A stretch of 64,000 nt of DNA, taken from positions 455,575 to 519,574 of the forward strand of contig JAIXQD010000001.1 of the NCBI GenBank assembly GCA_027485855.1. Direction: 5' to 3'. Shown here one piece after another: positions 57,901 through 64,000 of this stretch. Source of the stretch: Rickettsiales bacterium. GTDB lineage: Bacteria > Pseudomonadota > Alphaproteobacteria > G027485855. The notes under the pieces are model-generated. The model saw only the letters and a program-made list of their open reading frames with translations. It did not search any database and was not told the origin of the DNA. The translations under genes were made by a program, and so were the position numbers. Each line of letters opens with the position of its first letter. The stretch's first letter is position 1.

Positions 57901-58029
57901 TTGTCGGGCACGGGGCCCAAAGCGGGCGGGCCGCATTATCTGCATCGCTTTACCACCGAGCGCACGCTGACAATTAACACCACTGCGGCGGGCGGCAATA
58001 CCAGCCTTGTCAGCCTTGCCGAAGACTAA
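54904..58029 (+). CDS. putA: Bifunctional proline dehydrogenase / delta-1-pyrroline-5-carboxylate dehydrogenase
   Basis: Oxidises proline to glutamate. Of 1041 residues, the N-terminal half is the FAD-dependent proline dehydrogenase barrel (SVKLSALHPRYEMAQ, RLVKGAYWDSEIKRGQ, FATHNAHSMATI, FQRLHGMGEPLYDQI). The second half is the NAD-dependent aldehyde dehydrogenase (ETGGQNALIADAT with the general base, SAGQRCSALRVL with the catalytic cysteine). There is no ribbon-helix-helix DNA-binding domain at the start, so it is not an autorepressor. The length fits the minimal type A PutA. Confidence 0.97.
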   Translation: MAALNAVSVPALPDRQEFFRLSQLAESEIVSLLLDRAALDASTTHRISERAAALVNGVRNHKKRGGLEDFLQEFNLSSREGIALMCLAEALLRIPDADTANALIRDKIGTADWAQHLGQSGSLVVNASTWALMLTGKVLTLEQDEPESLLRKMVTRSGEPVIRQAMLQAMRIMGAQFVMGRTITEALQRAEASEAKGYRYSYDMLGEAARTKHDADKYYDTYSMAIDAIAASKNGRSCWSGPSISVKLSALHPRYEMAQHARVMQELLPRVTTLARKAKALDIGFTIDAEEADRLELSLDLIGALLADNSLAHWDGLGLAVQAYQTRTMATIDWLIATARHYQRRLCVRLVKGAYWDSEIKRGQERGLDHYPVFTRKISTDVSYIACAKALLAASDVISPAFATHNAHSMATILELAGNRTDWEFQRLHGMGEPLYDQIVTPQLPCRVYAPVGSHEDLLAYLVRRLLENGANTSFVNRLQNDNLPLSELVADPIAKLRALSPKPHPRIALPADIYGQRRNSRGWDWSERAITTPLLQKITALAQTAMQAAPIINGQLQQGVAQKIFSPANSTHLVGTIIETTPTMAQAALASAHDAFASWSTTPVDERAACLERAADMLESDHTPWLMLLAYEGGRTLNDALAEIREAVDFCRYYAAQARQHFTLPHILPGPTGEHNQLSQQGRGVFACIAPWNFPLAIFMGQIVAALVAGNTVLAKPAEQTPLVGFAAVQLLHKAGVPAAALQFLPGDGASIGGAILSDTRLAGVAFTGSTQTAQIINRQLAARNGALPVLIAETGGQNALIADATALPEQVTDDVINSAFRSAGQRCSALRVLFLQDDVADKIISMITGAMQELRLDSPWQLTTDIGPVIDATAHQQLMQHLAYLDGFAKKLGSTPLPANLPAGHYFAPIAYEIDSLSRLPQEVFGPVLHVIRWRAEDLPKVLEAIRATGYGLTLGIHTRIDSRAREIAAAMPVGNIYINRSIIGATVGVQPFGGEGLSGTGPKAGGPHYLHRFTTERTLTINTTAAGGNTSLVSLAED

Positions 58030-58042
58030 GGGGAGAAACTTA

Positions 58043-59860
58043 ATGCGGCGCTTTTTATCTGTTATTTTTTTACTGCTTTTTGCCCTGCCAGCACAGGCGC
58101 AAGAGGCGCAGCATGCATTAGCCCTGCACGGCTCGCCAAAATATCCAGCCAATTTCGGCCATTTTGATTATGTCAACCCAAAGGCCGTTAAAGGCGGCGA
58201 TGTGCGCTTAGCCGTGGTGGGCACCTTTGATAATTTAAACCCCTATATTTTAAAAGGCGTTGCCGCCAGCGGCCTTAACCTCACTTACGATACGCTATTA
58301 GAGCAAAGCAGCGATGAGCCCTTTAGTGCCTATGCCGCGCTGGCCAGTGGCGTGACCATTGCCGCAGACAAGCTGAGTGTTACATTTACCCTACGCCCTG
58401 AAGCACGTTGGCATGATGGCCAACCCATCACCAGCGAAGATGTGGTGTGGAGCTTCAATACCCTGCTCAGCGAAGGCCACCCGATGTATCGCGCTTATTA
58501 TGCCGATATTGCCAAAGTCGAAGCGCTCAATGCACAAACAGTGCGCTTCAGTTTTAAAACAGCGGCCAACCGCGAGTTACCGCTCATTGCCGGACAAATG
58601 GCGGTGCTGCCTAAACATTATTGGGCCACGCGCAAATTTGGCGAAACCACTTTAGAGCCACCCTTAGGCAGTGGTCCCTATAAAATTAGCAGCATTGATG
58701 CGGGGCGGCGCATTGTTTATCAGCGCGTCGAAAATTATTGGGGGCAAAATCTTGCTGTGCATCGCGGCCAATATAATTACAGCAGCATCAGTTTTGAATA
58801 TTATCGCGATGCCACCGTTGCCTTAGAGGCTTTTTTGGCGGGGCGCTACGATTTTAGGTTAGAAAATAGCGCCAAAAACTGGGCCACCGCCTATGAAACT
58901 GATGCCGTTAAAAATGGCCAAATCATCAAGGCCGTCATTAAAAACGAAGACCCCGCCGGCATGCAGGGTTTTGCTTTTAATACGCGCCGCCCCTATTTTG
59001 CCGACAGGCGCGTGCGGCAAGCTTTGGGGCTGATGTTTGATTTTGAATGGTCGAACCGCAATTTGGCTTATAACGCTTATACGCGCAGTAACAGCTTTTT
59101 CAGCAACTCCGATTTAGCAGCAATGGGCCTGCCGCAAGGAGCTGAGCTGGCGTTGTTAGAGCCATTCCGCGCCAATCTCCCGCCAGAGCTTTTCAGTCAG
59201 GAATATAAACCGCCGGTCACTGACGGCAGCGGCAATATCCGCGCCCAATTGCGTGAGGCCCATGCGCTGCTTGAGGCCGCGGGCTTCAAGCTCAAAGATG
59301 GCGTACGCCTCACCCCCAAGGGCGAGATCTTTGCGTTTGATATTTTAGAATACAACCCGCAACTTGAGCGCTGGGTTTTGCCCTTTATCCGCAACCTTGA
59401 GCGCTTAGGCATTAAGGCCAATTATCGCTTGGTTGACCCTGCACAATATCAAGCCCGCATGGCCGAGTTTAATTTTGATATGACCACAACAGTTTTGCCG
59501 CAAAGCCGCTCACCCGGCAATGAGCAGCGCGATTATTGGCACAGCAGCAAAGCGCAGGAAAAAGGCAGCCGCAATATTATGGGCATCAGCGACCCCACGA
59601 TTGATGCGCTCACAGATAAAGTGGTGCAAGCCCAAAGCCGCGAAGAATTGCTTGCGGCCACCCAAGCGCTCGATCGGGTTTTGTTGTGGGGGCATTATAT
59701 TATTCCACATTTTTATATTGGCAGTTACCGCGTCGCTTATTGGGATATTTTTAACCGCCCGGAAATTGCCCCAAAATATGATGTGGGCATGCTCAACACC
59801 TGGTGGATAGATGCCGCCAAAGCCGCAAAATTAGCGCAAAGCAGAAAGCAGCAGCCCTAA
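58043..59860 (+). CDS. yejA: Peptide ABC transporter substrate-binding protein, YejA-like
   Basis: 605 residues with a signal peptide ([17 protein letters not shown]) and the family 5 extracellular solute-binding fold: [38 protein letters not shown] and [20 protein letters not shown] near the C-terminus, all typical of YejA. It delivers oligopeptides (and microcin C in E. coli) to YejBEF. An AAGGGGAG site precedes the ATG at 58043. Its stop overlaps the yejB start (TAATG). Confidence 0.95.
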   Translation: MRRFLSVIFLLLFALPAQAQEAQHALALHGSPKYPANFGHFDYVNPKAVKGGDVRLAVVGTFDNLNPYILKGVAASGLNLTYDTLLEQSSDEPFSAYAALASGVTIAADKLSVTFTLRPEARWHDGQPITSEDVVWSFNTLLSEGHPMYRAYYADIAKVEALNAQTVRFSFKTAANRELPLIAGQMAVLPKHYWATRKFGETTLEPPLGSGPYKISSIDAGRRIVYQRVENYWGQNLAVHRGQYNYSSISFEYYRDATVALEAFLAGRYDFRLENSAKNWATAYETDAVKNGQIIKAVIKNEDPAGMQGFAFNTRRPYFADRRVRQALGLMFDFEWSNRNLAYNAYTRSNSFFSNSDLAAMGLPQGAELALLEPFRANLPPELFSQEYKPPVTDGSGNIRAQLREAHALLEAAGFKLKDGVRLTPKGEIFAFDILEYNPQLERWVLPFIRNLERLGIKANYRLVDPAQYQARMAEFNFDMTTTVLPQSRSPGNEQRDYWHSSKAQEKGSRNIMGISDPTIDALTDKVVQAQSREELLAATQALDRVLLWGHYIIPHFYIGSYRVAYWDIFNRPEIAPKYDVGMLNTWWIDAAKAAKLAQSRKQQP

Positions 59861-60969
59861 TGCTTGGTTATATTCTGCGTCGTTTATTGCTGATGGTGCC
59901 AACCTTGTTAGGCATTTTGGTGCTCAATTTTATAATTGTGCAAATTGCGCCGGGTGGCCCCGTGGAGCGGCTGATTGCGCAACTCCAAGGCACCTCGGTT
60001 GAGGCAACCGCGCGTTTTTCAGGCGGCGGCAGCGAAACTATGGGTGCTGACATGCAAGCGCGTGCTGCCGATGCCAGTACCTCGCGCTATCCGGGCGCGC
60101 AAGGGCTAGACCCCGCTATTATTGCTGAGATTGAAAAAATTTATGGCTTTGACAAGCCGGTGCATGAGCGTTTTTGGCTGATGCTAAAAAATTATCTCAG
60201 CTTTGATTTTGGCGAAAGTTATTTTCGTGATACCGCCGTGGTTGATTTGGTTTTAGAAAAATTGCCCGTATCCATCTCGCTTGGGCTTTGGACTACTTTG
60301 CTGGTTTATCTTATTGCCATTCCGCTGGGCATACGCAAGGCCGTGCGCGATGGCTCACGCTTTGATATTTATAGCAGCTGGCTGGTGACTATTGGTTACG
60401 CCATACCCAGCTACTTGCTGGCTATATTTCTGATTGTGCTTTTTGCCGGTGGCCGCTTTTTAGATATTTTCCCGCTGCGCGGCTTAGTGTCCGATAATTG
60501 GGCCGAGCTATCATGGTGGCAGCAAATTCTTGATTATTTCTGGCATTTGGCTTTGCCCCTCACCGCCATGGTGGTCGGTGGTTTTGCTACGCTCACTATG
60601 CTTACTAAAAACTCTTTCCTCGATGAAATTGGTAAGCAATATGTGCTGACCGCCCGCGCCAAGGGGCTATCTGAAAAACGCGTGCTTTATGGGCATGTAT
60701 TTCGTAATGCCATGCTCATTGTCATTGCTGGTTTTCCGGCGGCGTTTATTGGCATTTTATTTACGAGCTCGCTGCTCATTGAGGTGATATTTTCGCTTGA
60801 TGGTTTGGGGCTGCTCGGTTTTGAAGCGGCCATCAATCGCGATTACCCTTTAATGTTTGGCACATTATATATTTTCTCGCTTATTGGGCTTATCACCAAA
60901 CTTGTGGGTGACGTTATTTATACACTGGTTGACCCGCGCATCGATTTTGCCAGCCGGAGCCGCGCATGA
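59860..60969 (+). CDS. yejB: Peptide ABC transporter permease, YejB-like
   Basis: 369-residue inner-membrane permease of the DppB type: [20 protein letters not shown] at the N-terminus, six predicted helices, and the EAA-type loop [20 protein letters not shown] that contacts the ATPase. The insertion between the first two helices ([20 protein letters not shown] and on) is characteristic of YejB. It overlaps yejA and yejE at its ends. Confidence 0.95.
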   Translation: MLGYILRRLLLMVPTLLGILVLNFIIVQIAPGGPVERLIAQLQGTSVEATARFSGGGSETMGADMQARAADASTSRYPGAQGLDPAIIAEIEKIYGFDKPVHERFWLMLKNYLSFDFGESYFRDTAVVDLVLEKLPVSISLGLWTTLLVYLIAIPLGIRKAVRDGSRFDIYSSWLVTIGYAIPSYLLAIFLIVLFAGGRFLDIFPLRGLVSDNWAELSWWQQILDYFWHLALPLTAMVVGGFATLTMLTKNSFLDEIGKQYVLTARAKGLSEKRVLYGHVFRNAMLIVIAGFPAAFIGILFTSSLLIEVIFSLDGLGLLGFEAAINRDYPLMFGTLYIFSLIGLITKLVGDVIYTLVDPRIDFASRSRA

Positions 60970-62024
60970 GCATCCAAATAAGGTCCCAAATAAGCACATT
61001 GCAACAGCGACGCCTGGCTAACTTTACCGCCAACCGCCGCGGCTATTGGTCGATGTGGATTTTCTTGGCGCTGTTTTTGGTTACTTTATGTGCCGAGTTT
61101 ATTGCCAATGATAAGCCGCTGTTACTCCAATATCAGGGCAACTATTATCTGCCCGTTTTTACCGATTACCCTGAAACCACCTTTGGCGGTGATTTTGCCA
61201 CACACACCGATTATCGCGACCCATTCATTGCACAAAATATCAATGATGCTGGCTGGATGATTTGGCCGCCCATTCGTTTTTCCTATAATACCATCAATTA
61301 TGATAGCAGCGAAAATTTCCCCTCACCGCCCGACAGCACCAACTGGCTGGGCACCGATGATCAAGGGCGCGATGTGTTGGCACGGCTGATTTATGGCTTT
61401 CGTTTATCGGTGTTGTTTGCCCTCACGCTGACCTTGCTCTCATCCGTGCTGGGCGTGATGGCTGGGGCGGTGCAGGGTTATTTTGGCGGCTGGACCGATT
61501 TATTATTGCAGCGCTTCATTGAAATATGGTCGAGCCTGCCCATTTTGTTTTTAGTGATTATCATGGCAAGTTTGGTGCAGCCAAATTTCTGGTGGTTGCT
61601 GGCCCTGCTCTTGCTGTTTAGCTGGATGTCGCTGGTTGATGTGGTGCGCGCCGAATTTTTGCGCGCCCGCAATTTTGATTATGTGCGGGCCGCCCGCGCC
61701 TTGGGTGCTGGCGATATACGGATTATGCTGCGGCATGTGCTGCCCAATGCACTGGTCGCCACCATTACTTTTATGCCCTTTATTTTAAATGGCGCGCTGG
61801 TCACCCTTACCGGCTTAGACTTTTTGGGTTTTGGTTTGCCCGCAGGCTCACCCAGCTTGGGCGAAATGCTCAATCAGGGCAAAAATAATTTGCAGGCGCC
61901 TTGGCTTGGTCTAACCAGCTTTTTTACTTTGGCTTTGCTGCTTACCTTGTTGGTTTTTATTGGTGAGGCCGTGCGTGATGCCTTTGACCCCCGCAAAAAT
62001 TTTGGCAGCGGGGGCGGTAAATGA
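60966..62024 (+). CDS. yejE: Peptide ABC transporter permease, YejE-like
   Basis: 352-residue partner permease. [20 protein letters not shown] begins the first helix, a long periplasmic loop follows ([13 protein letters not shown]), then [20 protein letters not shown] and the EAA loop [20 protein letters not shown]. The long loop separates YejE from DppC. The start overlaps yejB by four bases (ATGA). Confidence 0.95.
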   Translation: MSIQIRSQISTLQQRRLANFTANRRGYWSMWIFLALFLVTLCAEFIANDKPLLLQYQGNYYLPVFTDYPETTFGGDFATHTDYRDPFIAQNINDAGWMIWPPIRFSYNTINYDSSENFPSPPDSTNWLGTDDQGRDVLARLIYGFRLSVLFALTLTLLSSVLGVMAGAVQGYFGGWTDLLLQRFIEIWSSLPILFLVIIMASLVQPNFWWLLALLLLFSWMSLVDVVRAEFLRARNFDYVRAARALGAGDIRIMLRHVLPNALVATITFMPFILNGALVTLTGLDFLGFGLPAGSPSLGEMLNQGKNNLQAPWLGLTSFFTLALLLTLLVFIGEAVRDAFDPRKNFGSGGGK

Positions 62025-63619
62025 CCCTGCTCTCTGTTAAAAATCTCTCTGTTAGTTTTATGCAGCAAGGCCGCAGTGTGCTGGCGGCAAATAATATCAG
62101 CTTTGCTTTAGAGGCCGGCCAAACTTTGGCGCTGATTGGCGAATCTGGCTCGGGCAAATCTGTCACGGCGCTGGCCATCCAACGGCTTTTGGCCAAAAAC
62201 GCCGATGTAAGCGGTGAATCATGGTTTGAGGGGCAAAACACGCAAAGCCTGAGCGAAACACAATTACAACAGCTGCGCGGGCGACGCATTGGCATGGTTT
62301 TTCAAGAGCCGATGACCTCGCTTAATCCGCTGCACCCGATAGAACAACAAATTGCCGAAACGCTGTTGCTGCATCAAGGCTTAAGCGCCAGTGCCGCCCG
62401 CCAACGCTGTTTAGAGCTGCTCGATATGGTTGGCCTGCCGCAAGCCAGCCAGCGCCTTGCGGCTTATCCGCATGAATTATCGGGCGGGCAGCGCCAGCGC
62501 ATCATGATTGCCATGGCTTTAGCCAATAACCCATCACTGCTGATTGCCGATGAGCCCACCACGGCGCTTGATGTGACCATTCAAGCGCAGATTTTAACCT
62601 TGCTCAAAAATTTACAGCAGCAGCTCAATTTAGCTTTGCTACTGATAAGCCATGATTTAGGCATTGTGCAGCGTATGGCGCAAAAAATTGTGGTGCTTAA
62701 AAATGGCCAAATTGTTGAGCAAGCCAGCACCACCGAATTATTTAATAGCCCACAACATGATTACACCAAGCACCTGCTCAATACTGTGCCGCAAGGCAGT
62801 GCGCCTGCCATTGCTGCCGATGCGCCAGAGCTTTTGCAATGCCAAAACCTTAAGGTGCATTTTCCTATTAAGGGGGGCTGGCTGCGTCGCACCACCGCCA
62901 CCATTAAAGCGGTCGATGGCGTTAGTCTTAAGCTACATGCGGGCGAAACCTTAGGCATTGTCGGCGAAAGCGGCAGCGGCAAAACCACTTTGGGGCTGGC
63001 GCTGTTGCGCCTTGTGGCCAGTGATGGGCCGATAGTTTTTATGGGGCAAAATCTGCAAGGGCAAAGTTTTGCGGCGCTGCGGCCGTTGCGGCAAAAAATG
63101 CAAATTGTTTTCCAAGACCCTTATGGCGCACTGTCGCCACGCATGTGTGTGGGTGATATTATTGCTGAAGGGCTTGATATTCACAACTTAGCCGATGCGC
63201 AACTCCGGCGCGAAAAAATCAACCAGGCTCTCAGCGAAGTGGGCCTTGTGCCAGATATGGCCAGCCGTTTCCCGCATGAGTTTTCGGGCGGGCAAAGGCA
63301 GCGCATTGCGATTGCGCGCGCACTCATCCTTCAGCCAGCCTTATTGGTGCTGGATGAACCAACCTCGGCGCTTGATGTATCGGTGCAAGCGCAAATTGTT
63401 GAATTGCTGCGCGGCTTACAGCAAAAATACGGCATGGCCTATATTTTTATCAGCCATGATTTGCGCGTGGTGCGTGCCATGGCGCATCAAGTGATTGTTA
63501 TGAAAAATGGTTTAGTGGTTGAGCATGGCTCGGCCGAGGCAATTTTTCATCAGCCACAACAGCCCTACACGCAGCAATTATTAGCGGCCGCACTTAACTT
63601 AACTGAGGTTGCTGTTTAA
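62021..63619 (+). CDS. yejF: Peptide ABC transporter ATP-binding protein with two ATPase domains, YejF-like
   Basis: 532 residues with two nucleotide-binding domains. Domain 1 has Walker [14 protein letters not shown], signature LSGGQRQR and Walker [13 protein letters not shown]. Domain 2 has [21 protein letters not shown] and [12 protein letters not shown]. Each also carries the oligopeptide-family C-terminal phrase HDYTKHLL / QPYTQQLL. It powers the YejABE transporter. It overlaps yejE by four bases and ends the operon. Confidence 0.96.
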   Translation: MTLLSVKNLSVSFMQQGRSVLAANNISFALEAGQTLALIGESGSGKSVTALAIQRLLAKNADVSGESWFEGQNTQSLSETQLQQLRGRRIGMVFQEPMTSLNPLHPIEQQIAETLLLHQGLSASAARQRCLELLDMVGLPQASQRLAAYPHELSGGQRQRIMIAMALANNPSLLIADEPTTALDVTIQAQILTLLKNLQQQLNLALLLISHDLGIVQRMAQKIVVLKNGQIVEQASTTELFNSPQHDYTKHLLNTVPQGSAPAIAADAPELLQCQNLKVHFPIKGGWLRRTTATIKAVDGVSLKLHAGETLGIVGESGSGKTTLGLALLRLVASDGPIVFMGQNLQGQSFAALRPLRQKMQIVFQDPYGALSPRMCVGDIIAEGLDIHNLADAQLRREKINQALSEVGLVPDMASRFPHEFSGGQRQRIAIARALILQPALLVLDEPTSALDVSVQAQIVELLRGLQQKYGMAYIFISHDLRVVRAMAHQVIVMKNGLVVEHGSAEAIFHQPQQPYTQQLLAAALNLTEVAV

Positions 63620-63637
63620 CGCGGCCTTGTGAGTAGC

Positions 63638-63681
63638 TTTATTTCGCCCGAGTCCGGCGCTTATTTCGCCCGAGCCCGGCG
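63638..63681. repeat. 22-bp tandem duplication at the 3' end of the DedA gene
   Basis: Two near-identical copies (63638-63659, 63660-63681) of a unit containing TTATTTCGCCCGAG. The right copy contains the DedA stop codon and the left copy lies outside the gene. Confidence 0.8.
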
Positions 63682-64000
63682 GTGCCGCCACACATAAACA
63701 ATCACCGCAAGCGTAATTACGGCCAAAAGGCCAAATTTTAGCCACAAAATACTTTGGGCCAAAAGCGTCTGATTAGCACCAATCACATAACCAAGCCCTA
63801 CCAAAATACTCACCCAAATCATGCCGCCCAATGCGGTAAAAATAAAAAACCTACGCAAATCCATGCGCGCCAAGCCGGCCGGGAAAGATATATAGTGCCG
63901 CACGCCCACCACCAATCGCCCTAAAAAAATTGCTGCGGCGCCATGGCGTTCAAAAAAATTTTCAACCTTGATAATTTTTGCTTCTGTTACTCTCAGCCAG
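63661..64000 (-). CDS. DedA family (SNARE-associated/VTT domain) membrane protein, partial
   Basis: C-terminal ~112 codons; the 5' part is beyond the right edge. In-frame translation from the edge gives LRVTEAKIIKVENFFERHG, then FLGRLVVGVRHYISFPAGLA and ARMDLRRFFIFTALGGMIW. The run FxGR-x3-GxR-x4-PAGxxxM is the DedA signature. Two hydrophobic helices and a basic tail (RHRRARAK) follow. DedA proteins are inner-membrane lipid scramblase-related proteins; the substrate of this one is not known. Confidence 0.88.
   Translation of the reverse strand, partial: WLRVTEAKIIKVENFFERHGAAAIFLGRLVVGVRHYISFPAGLARMDLRRFFIFTALGGMIWVSILVGLGYVIGANQTLLAQSILWLKFGLLAVITLAVIVYVWRHRRARAK

Noticed and set aside
58007-58042. 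Earlier start for yejA inside putA
   Set aside because: The ATG at 58043 has a strong AAGGGGAG site and begins a normal signal peptide.

Overview
The window is a stretch of an alphaproteobacterial chromosome. Pointers are the F1-ATPase inhibitor zeta gene next to purC, the bolA-grxD pair, alpha-type ribosomal proteins S4 and S9, a yejABEF operon, and a propionate route (propionyl-CoA carboxylase alpha plus methylmalonyl-CoA mutase). The order cannot be fixed from the sequence alone. Core genes have moderate GC. The first ~9 kb is visibly GC-richer and looks acquired.

Left region (1-9157), a defence island. All genes are on the minus strand in the order hsdM, hsdS, kwaA, kwaB, hsdR: a type I restriction-modification operon with a two-gene Kiwa-type antiphage system between hsdS and hsdR. 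HsdR runs off the left edge. Next come a complete tRNA-Leu(UAA) split by a ~281-nt group I intron, a tyrosine recombinase, and the 5' half of a second, intronless tRNA-Leu(UAA) that still has its promoter. The simplest reading is that the element integrated into the anticodon loop of the host tRNA-Leu, brought a replacement tRNA that carries an intron, and placed its integrase behind the orphaned tRNA promoter.

Housekeeping region (9.2-36.7 kb). lysA with a methyltransferase; a CinA-like protein; an unassigned pair (PLP fold-type I enzyme plus HExxH protein); map-radC; purB; a D,D-carboxypeptidase; zeta; purC; YceI-like; formylglutamate hydrolase-like; bolA-grxD; rpsD; trmJ; gltX-cysS; uvrB; rplM-rpsI (L13 has a long Ala/Lys/Pro-rich N-terminal extension); miaA-cutA; uvrC-pgsA. 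The purS/purQ/purL genes that commonly lie between purC and bolA are absent here. The miaA/uvrC spacer carries DnaA-box-like motifs and palindromes.

Accessory region (36.7-50.5 kb). Five paralogous proteins share a ~340-residue N-terminal region and end in arrays of 30-residue ankyrin repeats. A second unassigned family occurs twice, each time directly upstream of an ankyrin gene. Relic 3' tails and a shared inverted repeat record repeated tandem duplication. An M23 peptidase, a small unknown gene and scpA are interspersed. This locus is the best candidate here for an undescribed system.

Right region (50.7-64 kb). An SNase-like membrane protein with changed active-site positions, tRNA-Leu(GAG), lipB, pccA, putA, the yejABEF peptide transporter operon and a partial DedA protein.
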